DNA from: Streptomyces avicenniae
Lineage (GTDB): Bacteria; Actinomycetota; Actinomycetes; Streptomycetales; Streptomycetaceae
Direction of reading: 5' to 3'
Length of the DNA stretch: 64,000 nucleotides
Assembly: GCF_000719135.1 (NCBI RefSeq)
Contig: NZ_JOEK01000004.1
Span: 62,001 to 126,000 of the forward strand
Position numbers and translations under genes: made by a program. This document shows, piece by piece, positions 21,501-30,470 of the stretch. Below the pieces are notes generated by a model. That model did not search any database, was not told the DNA's origin, and saw nothing but the letters and a program-made list of their open reading frames with translations. How positions within the stretch are numbered: the stretch's first letter is position 1; every line of letters starts with the position of its first letter.

Positions 21501-21928
21501 GCCGCTCCGGAAACGCCGCTGCCGCCGTCGGAGAAATGCACCGGATCGGAAGTCGCCACCGGCGTCCAACCGTTGTCACTTTCCGCGAGGTCGGTGTTAA
21601 TGTTTTCCCACTCGCCGTTCACCTTCGCCCGGATCGGGGCGGCGTGGGCGGTCAGTTCGAATGACCCGTCGGGCAACGCGAAAGTTGTGGAGGTGGCGTT
21701 GCGCAACGCGACCACCTCCACGCGTTCCCCGGTGCGCCGCGCCTCTTCCCTGGCGGAATTCTCGGCGCTGATCTCCGTGGTGGTGGCGGGCGCGTCGTCC
21801 GCCCGGGGAGTGTCTCCCCCGGACCCGTCGGGGACGAGCAGGCTGGCGGTGACGGCGGCGGCGAGCAGGGCGGCCACACCGGCCGTGGCGCGGCGGGGCG
21901 TCACCCGGGGCGGGCGGAGACGTTTCAC
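18572..21928 (-). CDS. Secreted DNRLRE / FG-GAP repeat protein
   Basis: 1,118 aa from the GTG at 21928, chosen because it begins MKRLRPPRVTPRR and leads into a hydrophobic signal segment at about residues 15-35. The upstream in-frame extension is GC-shadow-like. Residues ~55-280 resemble the N-terminal half of Streptomyces secreted RHS-associated proteins (VNGEWENINTDLAE). A DNRLRE domain runs from about 400 to 600 with paired cysteines, then a fibronectin-like segment. FG-GAP/VCBS repeats run from about 820 to the end (DVNGDGTSDLFVITPSG, DYNLDERPDLFVRT, DFNKDGAPDLLFRS), probably a calcium-binding propeller. It is divergent from the large RHS toxin gene, so a surface or delivery role is inferred. 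Confidence 0.8.
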   Translation of the reverse strand: MKRLRPPRVTPRRATAGVAALLAAAVTASLLVPDGSGGDTPRADDAPATTTEISAENSAREEARRTGERVEVVALRNATSTTFALPDGSFELTAHAAPIRAKVNGEWENINTDLAESDNGWTPVATSDPVHFSDGGSGVSGAAADSARSATVFTRNAVYSAAPADGRAVPAADTAYTDLVTFTSAGHELTVAWPGPLPEPVVSGPTALYRNVFDGVDLMLTARDSGFSHLLVVHSPEAAAGAPLADIPYRLTSPDLTFHLDPVTQVVTAHDPEGAEVAVSPTPYMWDSAGTPAVTEGPDPEPVEPAEPTAPPYTEEPGEAPGPDPEPDVPSDELDTDAPSPSDDPVEQAAFRADGAPSAEDVLALPNLAGPQPGTHAAVGRVTLAGQGSTSAELTVTPDEEWLTDEETVWPVFIDPSITGKTRNWTTTYEKYPDSSFYDGANYNTGTTEARVGWESTTGGLSRSFFRLGWTSSIRGADVTSASIRLKETYAWSCTPREMQVWLTGGISSSTTWNRQPAWREEIGAKSFAHGWNSSCPDAYVTFDARGVAQDAADGGWTDFTIGLRAENEGSAASWKKFSAEGEAAPKITLVYNRRPNVPTGLDMNPGPGCDNSAPYPSIGRRDLILSAAYADPDGDEGHLDFELWLTGDDPRDVGADVRLRSGQRGSATIPASQLVSGREYAWRVRSVDSTGSASAYAATGGVCRFVFDGRAPNPPLVTSQDFPEADADGTVWSVKKFGSSGAFTLTPDGDRDVTAYQYSFDSTGYGTSRTVAAGQPLTVTLSPPAAGPHILHVRAADSAGNVSSGTRYLFYVTPRDAADGPGDVNGDGTSDLFVITPSGNLGMYAASRGGDIHTSLKAAHLDGRPIQDIPGMAGYWRNPDGTPVPFTHGGDALPGDGVTDMFARLPDGQLYLFPGDGYGSFDVGLREAVRLPSGAPDPAAIVQMITGDYNLDERPDLFVRTTGGGVWLLSGYTGATFTAAHQISATAGNGLDLVSLADFNKDGAPDLLFRSHGSDRLWLRYGIRDGSRGSTVASLSSAGGSLNGTDTLYAEGWSETTMPITHIYAAPDVTGDGLPDIWSVAPDGSVRLYRGGASALGAGTVVVSAASGWRDGLLAFG

Positions 21929-22431
21929 GGTGCTGAGGGCCTCTCTCGGTTCGGTCTCGCCCGGAGCCGGACGCCGCACCCTCACTGCGAGTGCTCTGAC
22001 ATGGACTTTCTTCCGATCCGGCACCGCGCGTGCGCACGGTCGTGGCGGGAGGAAGGGCCGGGCGGAAGCATGGCCGATGACGGCGGGTGGCGCCATCCCC
22101 GTACGGGTGGGCCACGCGCCGACCGCGACGCCGCCCCCTGGGACGGCCGCCGCACCGGCAGGCGTACGCCGCCGGGTGGCACGTCCCGCCGTGCGGACGC
22201 GGCCTCGTGCAAATGGGGGCAACAGCCCATCAAATTCCCTCGCGCTCGGCCCTGTTTGCCCCACGGCGCGCCAAGGGATTCCCCTTACTTTGTAATGTGT
22301 GCGTGCGTGAGTTGTGAAGACCCTTTGGGTCAGTAGGCGTGCTATCTGCGCGGGATGGCGATTCGATCCGTGATCAACATCACTCGCTCCGCCAAATGTT
22401 TGACGCGCTGTGACACATTGCCCGAGCATGC
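21929..22431. other. Divergent promoter region between two giant secreted-protein genes
   Basis: This 503-bp gap separates the DNRLRE gene from the RHS gene. The part near 22265-22425 is clearly richer in A and T than its surroundings, with several TTTG, TTGTGAAG and TTGACG tracts that could hold promoters. I could not fix a -35/-10 pair with correct spacing. No RNA gene or mobile element is evident. Confidence 0.4.
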
Positions 22432-25400
22432 GTGTTCGTCAGCGTTTTCGATCGGCGGCAGAGGCGGGTAAACGAGCCTCTGTCGCCGATCCGGTGTGTG
22501 AGGACCGTGGGCTTCGTGTGGAATTCGCTTTCCCGGGCAGGGCGGGGCAATGCGCCCCGCGCACGGGCCGCGTGGCGCCGCAGGGCACGCTTCCGTGTCG
22601 GCGTGACGCTCACGGTGGTCGGAGCGCTGACGGTCGGGGTGCTCCCGGCCGCCCTCGCCGTACCGCCTCCGGAGGACCGCCGTACCGGCGTCGAACTGGT
22701 CGATCTGCCGGAGCCCGAGGCGGCCGACGGCGAGGACGGCGGCGCGTTCACCGAGCTGACGACCGCGGAGATCGAGCAGGCGCCTGAGTACGAGCCCAGC
22801 AGGACCACCCTCCCTCCGGGGGACGAGGCGACGACGGCGGTCTCCGGGCTCGCCGCGGGCGAGATGGTCCAGGTGGGCGACCTGCCCGTCGCGGTCGGCG
22901 CCCCCGACGAGGCGTCACCGGAACAGGCCCAGGCACTGGAGGGCGACTGGAGCGTCGCCCTCGCCGACCCGGCCGACCTCGTCGCGGCGGACGTCGGCGG
23001 GCCGGTCTTCACCGTCACGCCGCCCGACGGGGCCACCGGCGAGGCGGTGGTCGCCCTGGACTACACGGAGTTCACCGAGCTGTACGGCGCCGACTGGGCG
23101 GACCGGCTCCAGTTCACGCAGTACCCGGAGTGCTTCCTGACGACGCCGGAGGACGCGGCCTGCACCGAACCGACCGAGGTGCACACCGAGAACGTCACCC
23201 AGGAGCGGGACGGCGACGTCGTCGGCGACGGAAGGATCGACGGCACGCGGCGCATCGAGGCGACCGTCGATGTCGCCACCCTGACCGACCCCACGGCTGC
23301 CATGGCCACCAGGACCGCCGCGCGGTCCGACGCCCCCCTCGCCACGCTCGCCGCCGCAGCACCGGGCGCCTCCGTCTTCGTCGCCGCCTCGTCCGGCAGC
23401 GGCTCGAAGGGCGACTTCTCCGCGACCCCGCTGATCAGCGCGGGGTCCTGGTCGGCCGTCGGCAGCTCAGGCGCTTTCACGTACTCCTACCCCTTGGGCA
23501 CGCCGAGCGTGCCGAACGGCCCGTCGCCCAGTGTGTCGTTCGGCTACAACTCCCAAGTGGTGGACGGCCGTACCTCGGCCACCAACAACCAGGCGTCCTG
23601 GGTCGGCGACGGCTGGGAGTACAACCCCGGCTCGGTCACCCGCACCTACCGTGCGTGCCGTGACGACCGCACCGACGGCAACAACGCCGAGCGCAAGACC
23701 GGCGACATGTGCTGGGGCTCCTCGAACGCCACCCTCACCCTCGGCGGTGCCACCACCGAACTTGTCAGGGACGACACGACCGGCCGGTGGGAGACCGCCA
23801 GCGGCGACGGGTCCCGCGTCGAACTGCTGACCAACACCTCGTTCGACAACGGTGACGACAACAACGAGTTCTGGCGCGTCACCACTCGTGACGGCATGCA
23901 GTACTGGTTCGGCCGCCACCGTCTCCCCGGCTGGTCCGAGGGCGACGAGACGACCGACTCGGTGCTCACCGTCCCCGTGTCGGGCAACCAGCCCGGCGAA
24001 CCCTGCTACGACGCCGACTTCGCCCGCTCCTTCTGCTCCCAGGCATGGCGCTGGAACCTCGACTACGTCGTGGACACCCACGGCAACGCCATGTCCCTGT
24101 GGTGGAACCAGGAGACCAACCATTACGCGCGGAACCTCCAGTTCAAGACCCCTGTCGCCTACGACCGGGCCGGCTACCTCACTCGGATCGACTACGGGCA
24201 GCGCGCAGACACCCTCTTCGACGCCGAACCCCTCGCCCGCGTCACCTTCGCCGTCGCCGAACGCTGCTACGCCGAGGACGGCATCGCCTGCACCGAGGAC
24301 AACTTCACCTCGGGCCACTTCTCTCGCAACCGGATCTGGTACGACACCCCCGCCGACCTCCACTGCGCCGCCTCCGGCAAGGACTGCTATGTCGGGGCGC
24401 CCACCTTCTGGTCGCGCAAGCGCCTCAGCACCGTCGTCACCCACACCCAGCGCACGTCCGGCTCCACCACCCTCACCCCGGTGGACCGCTGGACCCTCCA
24501 GCAGTCGCTCCCGGCCGAACGCACCGACGAGGGAACCGCGTTGTGGCTGGAGTCCGTCACCCGCGCCGGGTACGGGACCGACGGCGAGACGATCACCCTC
24601 AACCCGGTGACGTTCCTCGCCAACACCACCCCGATGCCGAACCGTGTCAGGGAAGGCCCCCAGGACCCCAACCCCACCTTCGACCGGCTCCGCATCGCCC
24701 GGATCGTCGGCGAGTACGGCGGCGAGACCGTCATCGACTACGCCACCCCGACCGGTCCCTGCGCCACCGGCAGCAGCTTCCCCGCCCCCGAGGACAACAC
24801 CGGGCGCTGCTTTCCCGCCCACTGGCACCCGGACCCCGACCGGGCCGACGAGTCCCTCGACTGGTTCAACAAGTACGTCGTGGAGTCCGTGCAGGAACAG
24901 CCGGGTGTCGTCGGTGTCCCGCCCGTCACCACGTCCTACGAGTACGTGGGCGGCGGCGCCTGGGCCCTCAACCAGGCCGAGTTCTCCAAGAAGAAGACCC
25001 GCACCTACGACCAGTGGCGCGGATACGCCCTCGTCCGCACCGTCACCGGCGCCGACTCCTCCGCCACCTACACCGGCACCGAACGCGGCATGACCGAGGT
25101 CCGCTACTTCCGCGGCATGGACGGCGACCCCTTGCCCGGCGGCGGCACCCGCTCGGTCACCGTGCAGGACAGCGCAGGCGACCCGATCGCCACCGACGAA
25201 CAACCCTACGCCGGACGCGTCGCCGAGCAGATGACGTACACCGCCTACGGCGGGACGCTCCTCACCCGCACCGTGGACCACCCGACGCTACGCGTCCTCG
25301 CCACGCGCGACCGCGACGGCGGCGTCCCCGACCTGCACGCGTACCGCGTTCTCACCGACCGGAGCTTCGCGGAGAGCCGGGCCTCCGGCACCCTCCCTGG

Positions 25401-28400
25401 CGACACCAGGACCACGCGTACCGTCCGCACCCAGACCACCTACGACGACACGTACGGCCTGCCGCTGCGCGTCGAGATGTCCGGCGACACCGGCAGGACA
25501 GGCGACGAGAGCTGCACCGTCTCCTCGTACGTTCACAACACCGAACGCCACCTCATCGGTCTTCTCCGGCAGAGCCTCGCCACGGCGGGCCCCTGCGCCG
25601 AGGCCGACACCGCGCCTGCCGCCGACTGGCTGGGCGGCACACGCGCGGCCTACGACGGCGGCGCCTACGGGGACGCCCCGCTGGGCGGTCTGCCCACCGC
25701 CACCTGGGCCATCACCGGCACCGGCGGCGGCTGGGCACCGAGCGGCACCCTCGGCTACGACGACTACGGCCGCAACACCGGTACGACCGATGCCCTCGGC
25801 AACCCGACCTCCACCACGTACGTGCCCGCCACCGGACAGGTGCATCGCATCACCACCACCAACGCCGCCGGTCACACGACGACCACGACCGTTGACCCGG
25901 GCCGCGGCACCGCGCTGCGCGAGACCGACGCCAACGACCGCACCAGCACGTACGTCTACGACGCGCTGGGCCGCGCCACCCAGGTCTGGGCGGCGGGCCA
26001 GGACGCCGACGGCCCGGCGTCCGCGAAGCTCTCCTACCACGCGGTCCCCCGCGAGCCGGTCCACATCGTCACCTCCAGCCTGGGCGACAACGGCGAGTAC
26101 CGTGACTCGGTCACCTTCTACGACGGCCTGGGCCGCGAACGGCAGAGCCAGACACCGGCGGTCGGCGACGGACGGCTCATCACGGACGTCCACTACAGCG
26201 CCAACGGCACCATTCAGCGCACGGACAACGCCTACTACGCGAGCGGCGACCCGCAGACGGTGATGTACGAGGTCGCCTCGGACTTCCAGATCCCCAACGC
26301 GACCCTCTACGCGTACGACGGCCTCGGGCGCACCCTCTCCGAGACCCCCTACGAGGCCGCCATCGCACAGCCGGGCAAGGCCGTGCGCTACGAGTACGGG
26401 TACGACCACTCCTCGACCATCAACCCGTCCGGCGCCGCCTCGCAGCGCACCTACGACGACGCCCTCGGCCGCCCCGTACGCGTCGAGACGTATGCCGGGA
26501 CGGTCCCCGACGGTCGGCGGGCCATCACCTACCAGTACGACGAACGTGGCAACCGTACGTCCATGCGCGACGCCGAGGACAACGCCTGGTCCTGGACGTA
26601 TGACGCCCGAGGCCGCCAGCTGACGGCCACCGACCCGGACACCGGCACCTCCACGACCACCTATGACGTCCTCGACCGTCCCGTGACGTCGCGGGACGCG
26701 CGCGGTGTCACCGTCTGGCACGGCTACGACGACCTCTCCCGCCCGACCGAACAGCGCATCGGCGACAGCGACGGCCTCCTGCTCGCGCGCAGCACGTACG
26801 ACACCGCGCCCGGCGGCATCGGTCTCCCCACGAGCGAGACCCGCTACACCGACGGGCTGCCGTACACCACCTCGGTCACCGGCTACACAGCCGACTACCA
26901 GCCCACGGGGACCCGTGTCTCCCTGCCTGCCTCCGTCGCCCAGGAGTACGGCTTCTCCGAGAGCTACTCGTACTCGTACACCTACACGAGGACCGGGCTG
27001 GGGAAGTCCGCCCGCCTCCCGGCGGCGGGCGCCCTGCCCGCCGAAGAGGTCATCACCCGCTACAACGAGGACGGCCTCCCCGTCTCCACCTCAGGCGACG
27101 TGTGGTACACGGCCGACACGAGCTACAGCCCGTACGGTGAGATCCTCCGCACCGTCAGTGGCGAGCATCCCAACCGCTTCTGGTCCACGAGCATCTACGA
27201 CGAGTCCGGCGGTCAACTTGCCAGGACCATCGTGGACCGGGAGGCGATCGGCGACACCACGTCCGTCCCGGGTCATCGGGTGGCGTCCCGCGACTACACG
27301 TACGACGACGCGGGCAACGTCACGGGTATCGCCGAGCGCCGGGACACCGTCACCGAGCAGCAGTGCTTCCGCTACGACGCCATCGGGCAGCTCACCCAGG
27401 CATGGACATCCGGGGCGACCGACTGTGCCGTCAAGGCCGACGGTTCGCCCGCCTCCCTGTCCGCCGGACCCGCGAGCGACGGCTACTGGCACAACTACTC
27501 CTACGACGGGATCGGCAATCGCACCGAGCTGATCCGTCACCACCTCGCCCGGTCGGGCGACACCACGGTCAACGACCCCTCGCGAGACTCCGTCACCACC
27601 TCGACGTACGGCCGGCCGGACGGCTCGCGACCGCACACGCTCACCGGGACGGAGAGCGAGTTCTCCACCGACAGCGGGGCTCGTTTCACCGAGAACGGCG
27701 CGTGGATCTACGACAGCGCGGGCAACACGGTGAGCCGGACGGACGGAGGTGACAGCCAGACGCTCGCGTGGACATGGGACGGAAGGGTCGAGAAGGTCAC
27801 CGGCTTCGGCGAGAACGGCGCGGGTGCCTGGACCGGCGTCGGCGGTCGCTGCCTCGACCTGACCGGCTCCGACACCGACCCGGGCACGGCGCTCGAACTG
27901 TGGAACTGCAACGGCAGTTCCGCCCAGGAGTTCCGCATCGACGCGTCGGCGTCGGGCAGCGACCCGGCCACGGGCGCACTCAAGATCCTCGGCATGTGCG
28001 CCGCGCCCGCCGGGACGGGTGCGGCCGTGGTCATCGCCACCTGCACCGGTGCCGCCGACCAGCAGTGGACGGCGACGGAGGACGGGCACGAGCTGCGTCA
28101 CGTGGCCACGGGCACCTGCCTGACCGCGCCGGGCGCCTCCCCGAGTGCGGGTACCCCCTTGGTCCTGGCGGCTTGCGGCACGAGCGGCGCCGGGCAGTCG
28201 TGGACCCCGGCGAACGAGACCCGGTACATCTACGGCGCCTCCGGCGAGCGACTCTTGGCGGTCAGCGGTTCCGAGCACACCCTGTACCTGGGCGAGACGA
28301 CCATAGCCACTGACGCGTCGGGCGCGCACGCGTACAGCGAGCGGTACTACTCCCACCCTGGCGCCCCGACGGTCATGCGCCATGTGAAGGACGGCGGCCG

Positions 28401-30126
28401 GGCCACGGTCTCCGCCCAGGTGACAGACCACCAGGGCACGGCGTACGCCGACGTCACCCTCTCCGGTGGCAGCGCGGTGTCGTTCTCGCGGACGGACCCC
28501 TTCGGAGTCGAGCGAAGCCAGGCGACGGGCTGGCGTTCGCACCGATCCTTCGTGGGCGGCGGGGACGACGACAGCACCGGTCTGGTCCATCTCGGCGCGC
28601 GGGAGTACGACCCGTACACGGGCCGCTTCCTGTCCGCCGATCCTGTGCTGGACCTGGCCGACCCGATCCAGATGAACGGGTACCTCTACAGCGCGAACAA
28701 CCCGGTCACCTTCTCCGACCCCTCCGGTCTGATGTGGGGAGACGACATCACGGCACCGGAAGGGACGGAGGCGTGGGCCGACCAGGTGGAGGGGATCACG
28801 CTCACCGATGTCGTCCTGAGTACCGGCTGGGCGGTGCTCGGAGACTTTCTCGGCATCAGCGATGCCGTCAGCTGCTTCGGCGGAGGCGACAAATGGGCGT
28901 GCGCCGGTCTCATCTTCGACGGCCTTTCGCTCCTGGTGGGAATAGCCAAAGCCCCCAAGATCTGGCGTGCGATCAATGCCACGCTCGATGCCATCAGCGC
29001 ATGGCGTGCGACGCAGAGGATCGCGAGACAGCTCCGCGCGGCGCTTGAGCGTGCGAGGGCTGCCGACCGAGACGTGGAAGCGATGCTGGACAGGGTCGCC
29101 GAGCGTGCTGCGCAGGCGGAGGAAACAGCACGACAGCAGGCGGCGACACGGGCGCGGCAGGATGCGGCGCGGAACTCGGGCAACGGATCGCAGCGCGCGG
29201 CGGCCGACCGCTCCGGTCCTGACGAGGCGCCTTCCCGAACCGGGAACAGGGACGGAGCCGGCCCGCGCATGGGTGGTGGGGGGCGATCCCGGAACGCGGA
29301 CAACGGCTCGACGGGTGGCGCGGCCGGGGAATCGAGCTGCAACAGTTTCGTGGCGGGAACGTTGGTCCTGATGGCCGACGGCTCCGCGCGCCCGATCGAG
29401 GAGTTGGGGAACGGCGAACTGGTCGTGGCCACGGACCCGGAGACCGGCGAGACCAGCGTGGAGCCGGTCACGGCGGAGATCACCGGCGAGGGCACCAAGA
29501 ATCTGGTGCGGATCACGGTGGACACCGACGGCGACGAGGGGGACCGCACGGCGTCCCTGACGGCGACCGACGGCCACCCGTTCTGGCTACCGGAAGTAGG
29601 CGCTTGGACCGACGCCACCGACCTGAACCCCGGCCAATGGCTCCGCACCAGTGCTGGCACCCGCGTCCAGATCACAGCGGTCACCCGTTACACGACCACC
29701 GCCACCGTCCACAACCTGACCGTCGCCGACCTCCACACGTACCATGTGCTGGCGGGCGAGACGCCGGTACTCGTTCACAACTGTGGAGGATATTTCGACG
29801 GCCATGATCCGTCGTGTACATGTGAGGGGCAGCCGGGCAATGATGTAACGCTGAAGCCCGCCCCCGCGCCTGCTCCGCCAAGTGCAAGTTCTGCGTTCAC
29901 GTCGCATGCCCTTCAGCGTTTGAGTCAGCGCGGAGTTTCGCCGGAGGAGGCTGAGAGAGTCCTCGGAAACCAGCCGTTCTCCTATCTTCATGACGATCAA
30001 TGGAAGACTGGATACTACGATTCCGGCTCGAAGATCTTCATCGCCAAGACGATCGATGGAAACATCAATACCGTGATGACGAACGTGGACAGGGCTTACA
30101 TCAATCGACTCACGGGAGGGCGTTGA
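22432..30126 (+). CDS. RHS repeat polymorphic toxin with ricin-type lectin insert, HINT domain and DUF4258-like C-terminus
   Basis: 2,564 aa from the GTG at 22432; in-frame GTGs at 22498 and 22516 are equally plausible starts. A basic region and a hydrophobic segment at ~55-77 give a signal peptide or anchor. A shell-like region with SAGSWSAVGSSGAFTYSYPL follows, then YD/RHS repeats from about residue 1,100. A ricin-type beta-trefoil (GGRCLDLTGSDTDPGTALEL, with repeated QxW-like motifs) interrupts them at ~1,800-1,930. The RHS core, AREYDPYTGRFLSADP, lies near 2,060. An Ala/Arg-rich helix precedes a HINT domain at 2,303-2,451 (CNSFVAGTLV to PVLVHNC). The last 113 residues form the candidate toxin, with H2492, R2496 and R2500 in HALQRLSQRGVS. 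The 3' end has lower GC than the shell, consistent with cassette exchange. Immunity candidates follow two bases downstream. Confidence 0.9.
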   Translation: MFVSVFDRRQRRVNEPLSPIRCVRTVGFVWNSLSRAGRGNAPRARAAWRRRARFRVGVTLTVVGALTVGVLPAALAVPPPEDRRTGVELVDLPEPEAADGEDGGAFTELTTAEIEQAPEYEPSRTTLPPGDEATTAVSGLAAGEMVQVGDLPVAVGAPDEASPEQAQALEGDWSVALADPADLVAADVGGPVFTVTPPDGATGEAVVALDYTEFTELYGADWADRLQFTQYPECFLTTPEDAACTEPTEVHTENVTQERDGDVVGDGRIDGTRRIEATVDVATLTDPTAAMATRTAARSDAPLATLAAAAPGASVFVAASSGSGSKGDFSATPLISAGSWSAVGSSGAFTYSYPLGTPSVPNGPSPSVSFGYNSQVVDGRTSATNNQASWVGDGWEYNPGSVTRTYRACRDDRTDGNNAERKTGDMCWGSSNATLTLGGATTELVRDDTTGRWETASGDGSRVELLTNTSFDNGDDNNEFWRVTTRDGMQYWFGRHRLPGWSEGDETTDSVLTVPVSGNQPGEPCYDADFARSFCSQAWRWNLDYVVDTHGNAMSLWWNQETNHYARNLQFKTPVAYDRAGYLTRIDYGQRADTLFDAEPLARVTFAVAERCYAEDGIACTEDNFTSGHFSRNRIWYDTPADLHCAASGKDCYVGAPTFWSRKRLSTVVTHTQRTSGSTTLTPVDRWTLQQSLPAERTDEGTALWLESVTRAGYGTDGETITLNPVTFLANTTPMPNRVREGPQDPNPTFDRLRIARIVGEYGGETVIDYATPTGPCATGSSFPAPEDNTGRCFPAHWHPDPDRADESLDWFNKYVVESVQEQPGVVGVPPVTTSYEYVGGGAWALNQAEFSKKKTRTYDQWRGYALVRTVTGADSSATYTGTERGMTEVRYFRGMDGDPLPGGGTRSVTVQDSAGDPIATDEQPYAGRVAEQMTYTAYGGTLLTRTVDHPTLRVLATRDRDGGVPDLHAYRVLTDRSFAESRASGTLPGDTRTTRTVRTQTTYDDTYGLPLRVEMSGDTGRTGDESCTVSSYVHNTERHLIGLLRQSLATAGPCAEADTAPAADWLGGTRAAYDGGAYGDAPLGGLPTATWAITGTGGGWAPSGTLGYDDYGRNTGTTDALGNPTSTTYVPATGQVHRITTTNAAGHTTTTTVDPGRGTALRETDANDRTSTYVYDALGRATQVWAAGQDADGPASAKLSYHAVPREPVHIVTSSLGDNGEYRDSVTFYDGLGRERQSQTPAVGDGRLITDVHYSANGTIQRTDNAYYASGDPQTVMYEVASDFQIPNATLYAYDGLGRTLSETPYEAAIAQPGKAVRYEYGYDHSSTINPSGAASQRTYDDALGRPVRVETYAGTVPDGRRAITYQYDERGNRTSMRDAEDNAWSWTYDARGRQLTATDPDTGTSTTTYDVLDRPVTSRDARGVTVWHGYDDLSRPTEQRIGDSDGLLLARSTYDTAPGGIGLPTSETRYTDGLPYTTSVTGYTADYQPTGTRVSLPASVAQEYGFSESYSYSYTYTRTGLGKSARLPAAGALPAEEVITRYNEDGLPVSTSGDVWYTADTSYSPYGEILRTVSGEHPNRFWSTSIYDESGGQLARTIVDREAIGDTTSVPGHRVASRDYTYDDAGNVTGIAERRDTVTEQQCFRYDAIGQLTQAWTSGATDCAVKADGSPASLSAGPASDGYWHNYSYDGIGNRTELIRHHLARSGDTTVNDPSRDSVTTSTYGRPDGSRPHTLTGTESEFSTDSGARFTENGAWIYDSAGNTVSRTDGGDSQTLAWTWDGRVEKVTGFGENGAGAWTGVGGRCLDLTGSDTDPGTALELWNCNGSSAQEFRIDASASGSDPATGALKILGMCAAPAGTGAAVVIATCTGAADQQWTATEDGHELRHVATGTCLTAPGASPSAGTPLVLAACGTSGAGQSWTPANETRYIYGASGERLLAVSGSEHTLYLGETTIATDASGAHAYSERYYSHPGAPTVMRHVKDGGRATVSAQVTDHQGTAYADVTLSGGSAVSFSRTDPFGVERSQATGWRSHRSFVGGGDDDSTGLVHLGAREYDPYTGRFLSADPVLDLADPIQMNGYLYSANNPVTFSDPSGLMWGDDITAPEGTEAWADQVEGITLTDVVLSTGWAVLGDFLGISDAVSCFGGGDKWACAGLIFDGLSLLVGIAKAPKIWRAINATLDAISAWRATQRIARQLRAALERARAADRDVEAMLDRVAERAAQAEETARQQAATRARQDAARNSGNGSQRAAADRSGPDEAPSRTGNRDGAGPRMGGGGRSRNADNGSTGGAAGESSCNSFVAGTLVLMADGSARPIEELGNGELVVATDPETGETSVEPVTAEITGEGTKNLVRITVDTDGDEGDRTASLTATDGHPFWLPEVGAWTDATDLNPGQWLRTSAGTRVQITAVTRYTTTATVHNLTVADLHTYHVLAGETPVLVHNCGGYFDGHDPSCTCEGQPGNDVTLKPAPAPAPPSASSAFTSHALQRLSQRGVSPEEAERVLGNQPFSYLHDDQWKTGYYDSGSKIFIAKTIDGNINTVMTNVDRAYINRLTGGR

Positions 30127-30128
30127 CC

Positions 30129-30470
30129 ATGGCTGAGGTGAGGATCACCTACGATGCCGAGGCAGATGCGGCGTACTTGTATTTCGCTGACCCCCGGGTC
30201 GAAACGAGAGTTGCGCGGATGTACCCCTGCGACCCGGTTCAAGTGGAGGGTATGATCAATCTGGATTTTGATGAGGCCAGTCACCTCGTTGGTATCGAAA
30301 TCCTCGCAGCCCGGTCGAAGCTTCCTGGATATTTGCTTGAAATGGCGGAGCGGGTCGGCCCGAGTGGCGAGTGTAACGGTGCTGTGGCCTGCCGTCGATG
30401 CAACAAGGACGAGTCAACGAAGACCGTGGAAGTGCGGGAAGATGAGCTCAGAGACTACCTCGAACCCTAA
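30129..30470 (+). CDS. DUF2283 domain protein, candidate immunity/antitoxin
   Basis: 113 aa starting two bases after the RHS stop, so very likely co-transcribed with it. Residues ~3-75 match the DUF2283 pattern, YDAEADAAYLYFADP then MINLDFDEASHLVGIEIL. The C-terminal tail carries a CRRC pair and a charged end. As I recall, DUF2283 genes are often found next to DUF4258 genes as putative toxin-antitoxin pairs. The RHS C-terminus here looks DUF4258-like, so this is the leading immunity candidate. Codon use is less GC-biased than in the core genes. Direct protection is untested. Confidence 0.75.
   Translation: MAEVRITYDAEADAAYLYFADPRVETRVARMYPCDPVQVEGMINLDFDEASHLVGIEILAARSKLPGYLLEMAERVGPSGECNGAVACRRCNKDESTKTVEVREDELRDYLEP

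Noticed and set aside
18140..21664. 1,174-codon open frame on the plus strand opposite the DNRLRE gene
   Set aside because: It is a GC-shadow frame rich in Arg, Gly and Val without domains. The minus-strand frame carries a signal peptide, DNRLRE and FG-GAP repeats.
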